Shown in pieces: positions 34,177 to 44,220 of a stretch of DNA of 64,000 nucleotides. The translations under genes were made by a program, and so were the position numbers. Position 1 is the first letter of the stretch, and each line of letters begins with the position of its first letter. Origin of the DNA: Corythucha ciliata (lineage: Eukaryota; Arthropoda; Insecta; Hemiptera; Tingidae); assembly GCA_038030265.1 (NCBI GenBank), contig CM075942.1, forward strand, positions 13,412,029-13,476,028, in the 5' to 3' direction. A model generated the notes under the pieces. It was given only the letters and a program-made list of their open reading frames with translations. It was not told the DNA's origin and ran no database searches.

Positions 34177-34425
34177 TAGGAACAAGTAGAGGGAGTGAAA
34201 CGCGTTTTTCGTGAAGCCGGTCGCCATTACTACACACCATCTGTTATCAGGTCTCACCCAACAAAAACATTGACAATTTGATACTTGATCAGTGAAAAAG
34301 TGATGAATTCCCCTCCCGCCCTCTCTAGGTGAATGATAACAGTGGGTGTGTAATGGCGGAAAAACCGGCTTCACATGTATCTAAATTAAAAAAGCTTTTC
34401 TCTCTCTCCACTTGTTCCTACCTCC
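34177..34425. mobile_element. Foldback MITE interrupted by the Mutator-like element
   Basis: The outer arms TAGGAACAAGTAGAGGGAG (34,177) and CTCTCTCCACTTGTTCCTA (to 34,420) pair. The inner arms GTGAAGCCGG...TACACACCATCTGTTATCA and their complement (34,334-34,374) also pair. The very left tip of the element lies at 30,488-30,496, beyond the Mutator-like insertion. The original length was about 250 bp. It has no coding potential, and its own target duplication is not obvious. Confidence 0.78.
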
Positions 34426-34429
34426 ATGA

Positions 34430-37400
34430 TTTTGAGGGACCCCAGATAAAAATAATTTTGTAGGAGTTTCCCATGCAAGTTAAGGCAGAAATTATCTGAT
34501 GTTTTCTTCCTTGATTGGCATAAACGCGTAGTTGTATAACCAACAAATTTTCATTCATCATTTAAGCTTAATTCAGGGGCAATATATGCACATTCAGTTG
34601 TTTAAAGGTTAAATGTTACAGGAAATTCATCCAATAATAACCGATAGCCTCAACCCTCGCCAGAATATTCAAATTTGTATAGGCCCGCATGAATTTTAAC
34701 ATCTCTTGAGCGCAATTTCAGCGGATTTCTCTTCCGTTAAAAAAAAAAAATAGCCAATTCTATTAATTTGCCTTTAACGTCACAGGAAGCCAAACTTAAT
34801 TTTGATTGATAGAAGTGTGTAAACAAACGAGTTATAATCTTTCCGCCCCGTGGAAGCTTCTCTATTCCGTCTCGCCTGTGTATCCCTCTCTTTAAAACCC
34901 ATCCTTTCCCTTTAAAATTCATAAATTATTCATTACTCTTTTTATCAGTTATTATAAAACCATTTAACTTGAAAAGTGCTTGCTCTACTGTCTTCCTCTG
35001 GGTTATAAAATTAATTGAAGTTTTCCTTCTATGAAGCAGCTTATCCAATTAATTTTTTCTTCGTCGCACACACGGTTCCATGAATAAAATGATAAAAAAA
35101 GGAAACTATATTTTTTTTAGAGAGAGAAATACGGAAGGGTGGCCGTTAAAAGTGCTTTAGAGTTGCCGAAAAGAGAGGCTTAAGCACTGTAATCTCGACG
35201 AGTAGGTAATCCCTGAAAGAGATAATTACTCTCCGGTAACTTTCCTCTTCTTGTCGAGTCTATCTCAATCTCTTGTACTTTTCCTCGACGAGATCCTCTT
35301 CTGTTTTTAGCCCTTTTAGCACTCCACTCTGAAACTTTTTTTCTCTCTCTCGGTGGTTTTCTACTTTTTTTTTTCTTCTTTTCTTTTTTGAAAACTCCCC
35401 TGGTCCATAAGAACAATCGGCACTCTATTAGAGCCGCTTCCAAGGTAGAAAACCAGGGCTTTCGCCTTCGAAGTAGCCATCATCAATCAACTTCTCCCTT
35501 TTTCCTCCCCTTGCTCTCGTCGTCCTGTACAATACAAAAACCCTCCACCTTTTTTCCTCGGAGGGGTTTTTCTTCATTCCCGCGACTATACTTTTTTGTT
35601 TTCACATTTTTTTTTTTTTTTTCCACACGACCGTTTGGCCTTTGATCGGACAGCCACGTAAGAAAAATTGTTATTTAAAATTTTTTCTCTTGTTCAACAT
35701 GCGACAAATCAGACGGCGCGGCGGCGGCGCTCTTCATTCTTCCTGTTTTTTTTTTTGTTTGTTTTTTTTTTTTTTTTTCTCGACAAAAGACCTGTTATTA
35801 TTAATTGAACCGAGAAACGGTCCACTGACATACTAATGACATCGATCTACCACAGTTAATTAGGTTATCACGGGGGAGAACAATGCTTTTTCCCCAGCTC
35901 GGGGAGTGACAAATTACTTTTTCAAAGAGTTTTTGGGGAAGGGGGACTTTGGAACTTTGCAGGTTTGGGGTGGAGCATTGATAGAAGAAGGGAGTGGAGA
36001 GGCGTTGTTTTAAAGTGTGACGTTGCGCTAAACGAAGTGAGACAGTTGTCACTCTTTTCAATGTTTCATTTAAAAGTTTTGGATTGATGTATTTTTTTAA
36101 AAACTTTTTCTTTCTTTTTTAATCCGAAATAAAGGCTTTTGAGTAACTGTATTGATTCTTGTCAACGTCAGTATTTCGTATCTTATTCTGTCACCCCCTT
36201 TCCCTCTTCGCCTTGTTGTTTTAATTAGGCCCTACGTCTATCTTTTTCGACTGGAAATCTTATCATGCTAATTAATCACGAAAGGATGACGCTTTAAAGA
36301 CTATCGGATCGGCAAAGGAACATGCCTTGCTCCGTTAAGAACAAACAAACGCTCGAGGGCATTCTGAATTTGAAACATTAAAAATTTGAAGGCCTTCTCT
36401 ACATGAGAAAAAAAAAATGAAATTTTCCAGAGTTTCGTCCATTCTCACACAGCCCTCTGTGGTTCCACCATGAAATCTCTGCGTCTTTGAGGGGCGGATA
36501 GTCGCAAAAAACGACTCCCTGGCGCCTACTTCAAACCTTCGAAACTATACCCTCCCTCTTTTTTTTATTTCACCGCCTTTTATGTCCCTCGGTGGCACAA
36601 AACAAAAACTCCAAGGAGAGGAAAAAGAAAAAAAAATATTCCCATGGGGATTATGGCGACTATGGGTAGACTGGGGGATGAAGAGCGCCATGACATGATG
36701 AGATGTTGTTAGACAGGGGGGGGAGGGCGGTGGAGACGGGTTTCGTTCGAAGTGAATTGACAGTGGAGAGATGAAAAAGGAAAAGAGAGGGGCCTCCCCA
36801 ATCAGCGGTCGTTCTTGCCACCCCAATCACCTCCACAGTCCCCCTTTTCGTTCACCTCGCCTATCCCTTGAAAAACTCTGAAGTTTCTCGCCCTTTTATT
36901 TGGTCTTCAGAAGAAAAAGGGATGGTTAGGTGTCTTGATGGGGTGGGGGTTGCGGGATGGTTGAGGAAGTAAAAGGGAAAGAGAGCGAGACAAAAAAGAA
37001 ACCGTCTACTCTCGTCAGCCATATTGAAAAATGATTCTTTCCTCGTTTTTAGGCTATAGTCGGTAATACACTTTTTAAAATTAGTTTTCTGCCGTGCGCA
37101 TCACATTTGAAGCAATTTATGTTCGGGACGGTATGAAGCTATACAACACCGGTTGATGTTAAGGACTCCGAATTCAATCGTTTCAGAAGCACGCATAAAG
37201 AGTTGGACATGCAGCATTAGTGACCAGCACGAGTTCTGTGTGGCTTCAAGCAATCAGACCAAGAGAATTCACCATAAAGCAAAGAGACTATTGAATACGA
37301 AGGGTCTCGGTTCTACAAAATTGTATTTTTTTTTTTTTTTTACAAAAGAACAACAAGGAAGAGACAATCATAAATGGTGATATACACAACATTTTTTCCC

Positions 37401-37430
37401 CTCAATGACGCTTAGCTATTCGTCAGGCCT
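34430..37430. other. Gene-free stretch, unique
   Basis: No element or gene was recognised. There are long pyrimidine-rich and T-rich tracts (35,340-35,640 and 35,745-35,780) and a G-rich patch near 36,715-36,730. The open frames are low-complexity. The sequence looks like ordinary intronic or intergenic DNA. Confidence 0.4.
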
Positions 37431-37499
37431 GAAACGATTGGGAGACCGAAGAGAAATTTCAATTGGCGGAGTTCTCAAGTCCTGCGGTGCTGGACTTAT

Positions 37500-38675
37500 T
37501 GTCCGATCGTTTGGTTGTTCCAAACGAATTTGAGGTGGAGAATTTGAAGAAGGGCGTGGCATCCTATGTGGATCATGAGACGGAGCTTTATGAAATCGGA
37601 TTCGTCTTCTGGAACTTTCTTCTCCCTTTGTAAATTGATTAGAAGTTCCGTTTTCCTGAAAATGTTTGATTTGGTCAATGTATCATTTACATAATATTGT
37701 CGATTTTCAATGCTGTAATGCAAGTCCCCAAGTCGTGAAACAATTTTTCCTTTCAGCCACTTTTTGTCTCGATTTCCTGATAAGAAAAGAACTATCTGAT
37801 TTTCCTTGAGCTCCCGAAATGTAGGTTTGAACGATATTTTGTTGTTTTGATCAAACTCTCGTTTCGACGCCTGGCGGCCGTAAGAGATCCAGTTTCGTCC
37901 GAGTATTGAGCCCTAAGAAAATTAGGGCTGGAGACTCGTTAGTTGTTAAATGGGGCGCACGCCTGTACCTTTGCAAAAACACGTTCAAATTTTGTCTCAA
38001 TGTTGCAGGGTCGTATTCATCGTTTTTAAGGTTTTTTACGGTTTCAACTCAACGTTCCGCTTGACCGTTCGTAGAAGGAATACGGAGCAATTCGCTTGTG
38101 ATAACTTACGCCGGATGATTTTAAGAACGGTTTAAATTCGTCCGACGTGACTTGTGGGCCATTATCCGAGACGACTGTGACAGGAACGCCGTACGAAGAG
38201 AACAATCGGTCAAGTATACCTAAGATGTGGATGAATTTACCACAAAAACACCGCGCCATTTGCTGTAAGCGTCCACAGCTATAAATAGTATGGAACCAGC
38301 AACTGGTCCAGCATAGTCGATATGAATGTGTTCCCATGGACCTTTCGGGTACTCCCAGGGGATGCCCTTGAAATTTCGACGGAGCGTGAGAATTCTCGGC
38401 ACAGGTGCAACATTATCGAGCTCGAAGTTCAATGTCAGAATCAATGCCCGGCCAGTAAACGAATGATCGAGCCATCCATTTCATTTTAACGATTTCAAGG
38501 TGTCCAGTACGAAGATCATCCAAAATTAAACCCTGGAGAGAAGGTGGAACGACTACACGATGCTAAAACAGGAGACACCCAGAGGACAACGTGTAGTTAA
38601 CTTCAGGAGCTTTGAAGTTGTGGCGATATAGTTTCTGTCCCGTTTCGAGAATTTGAATTGGTTTACCAAGCCCAA
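37500..38675 (-). pseudogene. Ty3/gypsy-type pol fragment: integrase
   Basis: Read on the - strand from 38,675 downward, several frames show, in order, a zinc-binding N-terminal segment (HRVVVPPSLQG...TGH...VYWPGIDSD...CC), the integrase core with HIDYAGPVAG and a VVSDNGPQVTSDEF motif, and a C-terminal part (GKIVSRLGDLHYSIENRQYY). The first two catalytic Asp residues are visible (HIDYAG, SDNG). The segment holding the final Glu is shortened. Stops and frameshifts at about 38,430, 38,250 and 37,960 show it is dead. This is the downstream half of the pol whose RT-RNase H half lies at 42,985-44,220 in the same orientation. LTRs were not located. Confidence 0.85.
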
Positions 38676-39385
38676 GTAACACAAGAGCTCCGGTAAGCGA
38701 AGATCGTGTAGGTTTGAGCTTCCTTAAAATTTGTGTAGAGCTTCGGTGCAGAAGAAGTATACTACCGAAGCTGGAACTTCTTTAATGACTTGTGTAAAGC
38801 ATTATGGAAGTTATACTGACAAGTGTAACAGCGGGACATGATTTCAATTTCCAATGAGCTTCGGAAAGGCTTCACCATTCATATTTGAACTTCTGTTGCT
38901 CTTCCCTCAGTCAATGTAACCGAAGCAGTGGGAAGAAGTTAGGTTAGTTCCAGGACTATTTTTAAAGAAGTCTTATGGAAGTGGGCATCCATTAGACTTC
39001 TTTTAGAATGCTTGCAGCAAGCTTTACCCAAGTTTCACAAGAACTCCGGTATAAGCGAAGATCGTGTAGGTTCGAGCTTCCTTAAAATTTGTGTAGAGCT
39101 TCGGTGCAGAAGAAGTATACTACCGAAACTGGAACTTCTTTAATGACATCTGTAAAGCATTATGGAAGTTGTACCTACAGGTGTTACAGCGGAACATGAT
39201 TCCAATTTCCAATGAGCTTCGGAAAGGCTTCACCATTCATATTTGAACTTCTGTTGCTCTTCCCTTAGTCAATGTAACCGAAGCCGTGGGAAGAAATTAG
39301 GTTAGTTCCAGGACTATTTTTAAAGAAGTCTTATGGAAGTGGACATCCATTAGACTTCTTTTAGACTGCTTACAGCAAGCTTTAT
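38666..39385. repeat. Tandem duplication, 358-bp period
   Basis: Two nearly identical copies run from about 38,666 and 39,024. GCGAAGATCGTGTAGGTT starts at 38,697 and again at 39,055. Differences are few (GAGCTCCGGTAAG against GAACTCCGGTATAAG, and scattered substitutions), so the duplication is recent compared with the dead pol around it. The sequence is rich in GAAGCTTC and ACTTCGG motifs, like the right border of the insertion. Confidence 0.9.
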
Positions 39386-39481
39386 CTTGCTTCATAAAGC
39401 CTCTGTAGCATACGCTATAGAAGCTTCTCTTCGACTCACCTGATTACCAAATCATTTTTCACTTTTGTCTGTGCTGTGACG

Positions 39482-39685
39482 TCATAGTGTGGCGCACGGA
39501 AATTTGGTCCAGTCATCTCCTGGATTTCCGGGCTTTTTGAAAGCATTGATCTTGGCGCTCTTAGGTGGCCAAAAAAGCAATCCGTCTTTCTCCCATATAG
39601 ATGGAACTGCTGTAATTTTCAACTCCCCCTTTTCAATAGTTTGGACGATCTTGAAAGAAAAGCCTGCTTCCTCTTTTTCGCCCAT
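39482..39685 (-). CDS. Short ORF with W-x-WPP-x-W pattern, possible exon
   Basis: A - strand frame of 67 codons starts at ATG (39,685) and reads MGEKEEAGFSFKIVQTIEKG, then ITAVPSIWEKDGLLFWPP, then PGNPGDDWTKFPC. The spacing of V-P-x-x-W, WPP and D-D-W resembles the N-terminal segment of insect transposon-linked proteins that often carry a DUF4806 region further on (recalled, not searched). If so, this would be a first coding exon. The frame stops within 10 codons of the last W, and no further exon was found. It lies in the insertion that splits pol, so it may be transposon cargo. Confidence 0.35.
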   Translation of the reverse strand: MGEKEEAGFSFKIVQTIEKGELKITAVPSIWEKDGLLFWPPKSAKINAFKKPGNPGDDWTKFPCATL

Positions 39686-39765
39686 TTGTGCTAATCAGTT
39701 CCCGGAAAACAAGAAAATACATAATTAACATCAATTAATTGTGTTATACGTATGTAAGTACACAC

Positions 39766-40862
39766 GGGTGTTTCAGAATAACTACAAAAAAGTAAAATGG
39801 GTTAAAATATAATTGATTTGCAATCAAAAAAGCCAAATATGTCATGGTCCGAAACTCAATAGTTTCCGAGATATGATTTTTCAATCGTTATTTAGAGCAG
39901 TATCTCGCTTTTCTCAATAAAATGAGATTTTGTCGTTTCCAAACGAACTTCTGGCGCCGGATTTGCAAAGAACACATTTTTTTTTCTGTTAGGAATGACA
40001 ATTTCCGAGAGAATGAGCCATTTTTGTTCACCACGACACCGGCTCAAAGCTGCGCAAACTGGAAAATGCTCAATTTTGTGATAGAAGTCAACACTAATAG
40101 CGTTTTCCATTTGCCATCTCTTCACTGGCACGTGGAGTGTATGTGACGTCATTGCACTGGCAATAAACATGTAAACACCTGGTGTGGTGTGGCTTCAAAT
40201 TGAGCAGTTTTAAGCTAGCTTCGTCATTATTTCTTCCTCCGTGCGGTTTATCTGTTAAGCTCGGTGCACACGATGCATTTTTCGAAGCATGTTTACATGC
40301 ATGGTGAAAAAAAAACATATGATCCCCGGTAGTGACCGGTTGTTTTTTTAGAACAGGCAGGCCATCATGCTTCAAAAAATGCATCGTGTGCACCGAGCTT
40401 TATAAACCTAAAGTTAGGTTTACTTGCACCGTCTAATTTCTCGAGGCAGAAAATGTTGTACAAGCACTGTGCTAGCGCAGGTTGCCGTGGCAAATGGAGC
40501 AAAATCTCAGTTACAGTGGTGCGATTCAATTGACAAATGGAATGCCAAAATTCTTATCAGGACAACAACAGTGTGCACCAGTGTGGAATTCTCTTGCAAA
40601 TGGTTAACGCTATAGGTAAATCACGATGCACAAAAACGTCATGGTGATAAAAAAGGACTCATTCTCTCGACAACTGTCATTCCTATCAGTAAAACTGTGT
40701 TATTTTCGAATCCGGCGTCGCCAAAAGTTCGTTCTAAAAAACGCTTGAAAATTATTATCTAGGAAACTATTGAGTTTCGGACTATGGTGTATTTCGCCTT
40801 CTTGATTGCAAATCAGGCCTACTTTCTCCAATTCATTTGTTTGCAGTTATTCTGAAATACCC
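39766..40862. mobile_element. 1.1-kb element with GGGTRTTTCAGAATAACT ends
   Basis: The left end GGGTGTTTCAGAATAACT pairs with the right end AGTTATTCTGAAATACCC. The arms extend over 100 bp and include TTGATTTGCAATCAA, GAAACTCAATAGTTTCC and their complements near 40,760-40,830. No transposase was found. The inner arms AGGAATGACAATTTCCGAGAG (39,991) and CTCTCGACAACTGTCATTCCT (40,664) also pair. A TTA-target MITE (40,258-40,399) is nested near the centre. Duplication bases are ambiguous, so the superfamily is open. Confidence 0.75.
40258..40399. mobile_element. Harbinger/Tourist-like MITE with TTA duplication
   Basis: A 142-bp inverted repeat beginning AGCTCGGTGCACACGATGCA and ending TGCATCGTGTGCACCGAGCT. 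It is flanked by TTA at 40,255-40,257 and 40,400-40,402. The loop (AACATATGATCCCCGGTAGTG) resembles the loop of the 8,678-8,818 element. The arms differ at the tips (GGTGCACA against CTGTTCACA). It is nested inside the 39,766-40,862 element. Confidence 0.9.
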
Positions 40863-40939
40863 TATTATAAGTAGGGTTGGCAGATGTCGTTGTATTTCAC
40901 GGGATAGTCCCAGCTTTTGCTAATTGTCCCGCATCCTTA

Positions 40940-41120
40940 GACCGGTCGTCCACTGGAAGCGTTCTGAGCGGCGCTACAACGAGCGTACATCCAAAAAGGC
41001 TTAAGTTGATTTCACTGCAGCTAAGCATACAGTGGACGATGTCACGCGTTCAATTTGAGCCCTTGAGGTGTACGCTCGTTGTAGCGCCGCTCGAAAACGC
41101 TTCCAGTGGACGACAGACCC
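40940..41120. mobile_element. TTA-target MITE, first of an abutting pair
   Basis: A 181-bp element. The left arm starts GACCGGTCGTCCACTGGAAG and the right arm ends CTTCCAGTGGACGACAGACCC. Inner arms AGCGGCGCTACAACGAGCGT and complement also pair. TTA precedes it (40,937-40,939) and follows it (41,121-41,123). The following TTA is also the left flank of the next element. Confidence 0.88.
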
Positions 41121-41123
41121 TTA

Positions 41124-41840
41124 AGGGGCCCACACATGGTCAAACATGCTTGACAAGCATGTTTGCCAACCTCGCTTGACAAGCAGATTTGATCGTGTGT
41201 GGGGTCATGTTTGAAGGTTTGAAGGATTGACATCACGTTTGACGGTTTTCAGTCACTGCCAGAAAATTTGCTCTCAAACATTTGGTTTGACAAACATGTT
41301 TGATCGTGTGTGTGTGTTTCAAACCATCAAACCTTCAAACCACAAAGAAAATAGGGTATTGGGGTGATTTTTATGAGAATGAAAAAATTGGTTTTTCATA
41401 ATAATCCTTTGACTAAATATAGGGTGTTTCACGAGGAAGGGACATACTTTCCTGGAAACATGGAGCATACTTGCACACTTTACGTCTATAAGATAGACGA
41501 TAAGAAAAAAGAATATATTTATAAAAAATCTCTGAGCACATCTCAGCTCTTCCAAGAGATTTGCGTGGCCAAAGTACCTCTTTTCATGAGCCATTGTTTG
41601 GTCCACATAGACCTTTTCTTCTTCCTGTGGGCTTTATTTTGCGGCTTCGGCCCTGATAAGGCAATACAAATAACTCAAATGGTTAATATCCATACTTAAA
41701 CATATTATGAACGCAAAATGAGCACTGCTGAAGCTTGGGCGCACGTTTGAAGTTGAAGCTTGACGACAAGTTTGACTGTGTGGGTGCGACATCAAACGTC
41801 AAACATGCTTGTCAAGCATGTTTGACCTGTGTGGGCCCCT
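41124..41840. mobile_element. TTA-target inverted-repeat element, 717 bp, second of the pair
   Basis: The left end AGGGGCCCACACATGGTCAA and right end TTGACCTGTGTGGGCCCCT are inverted. The arms continue through ACATGCTTGACAAGCATGTT, which is itself a palindrome present at both ends. TTA flanks it at 41,121-41,123 and 41,841-41,843. Extra copies of the GATCGTGTGTG/AAACATG motifs at about 41,190-41,340 form further internal palindromes. The centre (41,350-41,700) is unrelated AT-rich DNA with an open frame of 111 codons of no known kind. Confidence 0.9.
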
Positions 41841-41843
41841 TTA

Positions 41844-42600
41844 GGATTGCCTTTTCAGAGGAATACGAGGGGGAGCAATAATAGGCAAGGCAGGAGAATG
41901 GATATCGACGGGTTGGAACAGACTGATCACAAAAGCTCAAACTTGATTTTAAAGCTCGTGTGCATGGACTTGTCATGCGGCCCGTATAACACATTTCTTG
42001 TTGAGCTGTCTGGCTAAGTGGCAATGGCAACCCTTCGGTGCATGCCTCATGATTTTAAAAGTTTAAACTTGAAGAAGTACTATACCTTACTCAGTGAAGT
42101 CAAAATCCAATCGACTGTCCGAACAACACAAACTAAAAAACATGAACCCAAACGCAGAACGGCGGCTGCACCCTTCACCTTCCCTTCCGTCGCAGTTGTA
42201 GATTGTAGGATAAGTGATTTTTTTATTTCACCCCAAATCAAATATCGGGTGCTTCTTAAAGGGGGACGTTTAATTTTTAACTACCGGATGGATAAAATTC
42301 AGCTAACTCAACGTAGGTAATAATATAACTTTCAATGGTTCCGTTCAAATTATATTCTGCACTTAGAGTTGTGAATGCTATGAGGAGAGCTTTTCACACT
42401 GCATCCAACTCAACGAGGTATCTCATCGGAAGAGTTCAGGACTCACACGTGAAAGTGGCAGGTTCGATCCCAGGCATCGGGGAAGTTTCTGGAAATAAAT
42501 GTAAGAAATGTGAGTGTAATACTTAAAATGAGTAATTCTAGGAATGTCTTTGTCCCCTAGCACAGTCACGTTATCTAACGATTAACATTACACTCGAATT
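41844..42600. other. Interior of the 4.3-kb insertion
   Basis: No gene was recognised apart from the tRNA-like piece at 42,400-42,482. A frame of 100 codons at 42,018-42,320 lacks domain features. Confidence 0.35.
42404..42478 (+). tRNA. tRNA-Val(CAC)-like relic, probably SINE-derived
   Basis: The segment CTCACACGTGAAAG followed by GGCAGGTTCGATCCC looks like a valine tRNA anticodon loop (CAC) joined to a perfect B box (GGTTCGATCCC). The T arm can form. The anticodon stem (TTCA...TGAA) would enclose an enlarged loop, and the acceptor and D arms cannot be paired. It is therefore not a functional tRNA; it is either a pseudogene or the head of a tRNA-derived SINE. Confidence 0.4.
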
Positions 42601-42980
42601 AATTTTTTTTTCTTGTATTTTACCACTGAGTTTCGGTAAAGCTTGCAATACAACCTTCTGGAGACCTAAAAGAAATTTGCTTATCGAAGTCTACCCGCCA
42701 TTTTTCTTCTCCGTTGAGTTTCGCTACTAGGCTCCTTTAAACCTGTTTAAGGCCTACTGCAGGTCCCTTATAGAAGCTGATGTCTCTGTAAAGTCATCCT
42801 ATCTTCCTCTTATAGGTCCATCCGAAGCTCTCTCCGAAGCTCTCTACAACTTCGGTAATAATGGAAACCTTCAGCCTTTTTGGTCTTATAGAACGCTATT
42901 GCAAGTTTTTCAGAAATAGTTGGGCTTCTGTAAACAGCTTCTGTTAGACTTACGCGAAGTACTACCGAAGTCGAATTGTT
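42600..42980. repeat. GAAGCTT/CTTCGG-rich right border of the insertion
   Basis: Repeated GAAGC and ACTTCGG strings (for example CCGAAGCTCTC twice at 42,820-42,842) resemble the left-border duplication at 38.7-39.4 kb. The open - strand frame across this part is a chance extension of RNase H into the inserted DNA. Confidence 0.55.
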
Positions 42981-44220
42981 AGTTGGGAGGTGAGGGTCTT
43001 TCCGGGTTTCTTTTGATATTCTGTCGGCTCGAACGGGAAGCTGATCTATTTGAGCGAACATGAAATTTTCAAATTCGTCCTCGTCATTTATTTTGTTGAG
43101 ATAGTGGTTACTAGGTATAGGTAATCTCGAGCAGTAACCAGCATTTACAATCTCCGACGATCTTTCGAAGACGACATCGAAATTAAAGTGAGACAGATAA
43201 TCGGCGTAGCTAGCCATACGACTGATGCACAAAATTGGTAAGGACTTCTCGGGGTGTAAAATTCGGGTTAAAGGCTCATGGTCTGTGATTAACGTAAATT
43301 TTCGAGCGTAAACGTATTTGAAGAATCTTTGTACCGGCCAGATTATGGCTAGTGCCTCCTTGTCGATTTGAGGATACCGCTGCTCTGTCGTGGTCATTGT
43401 CCGACTTGCGAAGGCAATTCGTCTTTCTCTTCCATCTGTCATTTTATGAGACAAGACTGCTCCCAAGCCTGTCTTGCTCGCGTCAGTTGCTAAGAGAAGC
43501 GGAAGTGGTGAGACTAGGATGTTCCTGATTTCGTCGTACGCTTCCTGCGCCTCCTTCGTCCAATGAAAGTGGCCTTCACGAAGTATGTTTCGAAGTGGTC
43601 GATCCTTCGTCGAAAGATCCGGGATGAACGATATAGGTAGCTATACCCAAGAATAGTTGTAGCTCTTCCATGGTAGTTGGCGTCGGAGCGTCGCGAATCG
43701 CAGCGATATGTTTGTCCGACTTGTGAATTCCATTAGTGTCATTTTTATGCCCGAGAAATTCCACTGAGTTAGCGAAAAATATGAAATTGCTTCGGTTAAG
43801 TTTGATGCCGCGCGTTTTGAGGCGATCAAATAATTCCTCTAAAACTTGAAACATGTCAGAGAAAGATTCAACAAAGGCCAAAATGTCATCAAAGAAGACA
43901 AGCGTCTTTTGGAGTCCACGTAGGACCTCCTCGATGCGACGTTGCCAAATAGCTGGTATATTAGCAGCCCCATAAACAGCGCGGTTAGGATGAATCAGAG
44001 ACCAGACCATGTGTTGCAGTATTGAGTGTCAGACTGTGGCTAAATTCTTCGTCTACTGTAAGATGACTGTAAGCATCCATTAAATCTAGGTGACAAAACA
44101 ATTTAGCTCCCTCAAGTTGGTTGAAAATATGCTCTGCTCGGGGAATGGGGTGCTCGTTAATGACCATTATAGTTTTCAGTTATCCGGATTTTACCATTTT
44201 TCTTCGCTTCCATTAACACG
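42981..44220 (-). pseudogene. Ty3/gypsy-type pol fragment: reverse transcriptase and RNase H
   Basis: On the - strand, from about 44,170 downward, the order is an RT segment with IPRAEHIFNQL...LFCHLDLMDAYSHL, then AVYGAANIPAIWQRRIEEVL, the catalytic FFDDILAF at about 43,905-43,871, and the connection domain (FLGHK...ELQLFLGIATY). RNase H follows, with LLATDASKTG...AVLSHKMTDG, LITDHEPLTRIL and a decayed NAGYCSRLP. Frame breaks near 44,000 and 43,620 mean it cannot encode a working enzyme. Its integrase continues at 38,675 after the insertion. The YxDD-type centre reads F-F-D-D, within the variation seen in this class. Confidence 0.9.

Larger units (their letters stand above)
38672..42980. mobile_element. 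About 4.3-kb insertion splitting the gypsy-type pol
   Basis: RNase H homology on the - strand stops at about 42,985 (after RKDPHLPTNN). The integrase linker restarts at about 38,675 (GLGKPIQILETGQK). Everything between is foreign to pol. The two borders share a loose inverted motif (CTCCGGTAAGCGAAG at 38,688; CTTCGGTAGTACTTCGC as the complement at about 42,960-42,976). Both border regions are rich in GAAGCTT/CTTCGG. This suggests a foldback-type element, but no clean target duplication was found. The exact boundaries are uncertain by tens of bases. It contains a tandem duplication, a TIR element, three TTA-target MITEs and a possible short gene. Confidence 0.65.

Noticed and set aside
35180..35645. 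Lys/Arg-rich and Phe/Ser-rich frames
   Set aside because: They arise from the long pyrimidine tract at 35.3-35.6 kb.
41364..41699. 111-codon frame inside the 717-bp TTA-target element
   Set aside because: It has no transposase motif or other domain and lies within the element's AT-rich core. It is too short and unsupported to call a gene.
42810..42980. C-terminal extension of RNase H
   Set aside because: The reading frame stays open by chance, but the sequence matches the GAAGCTT-rich inserted DNA rather than pol.
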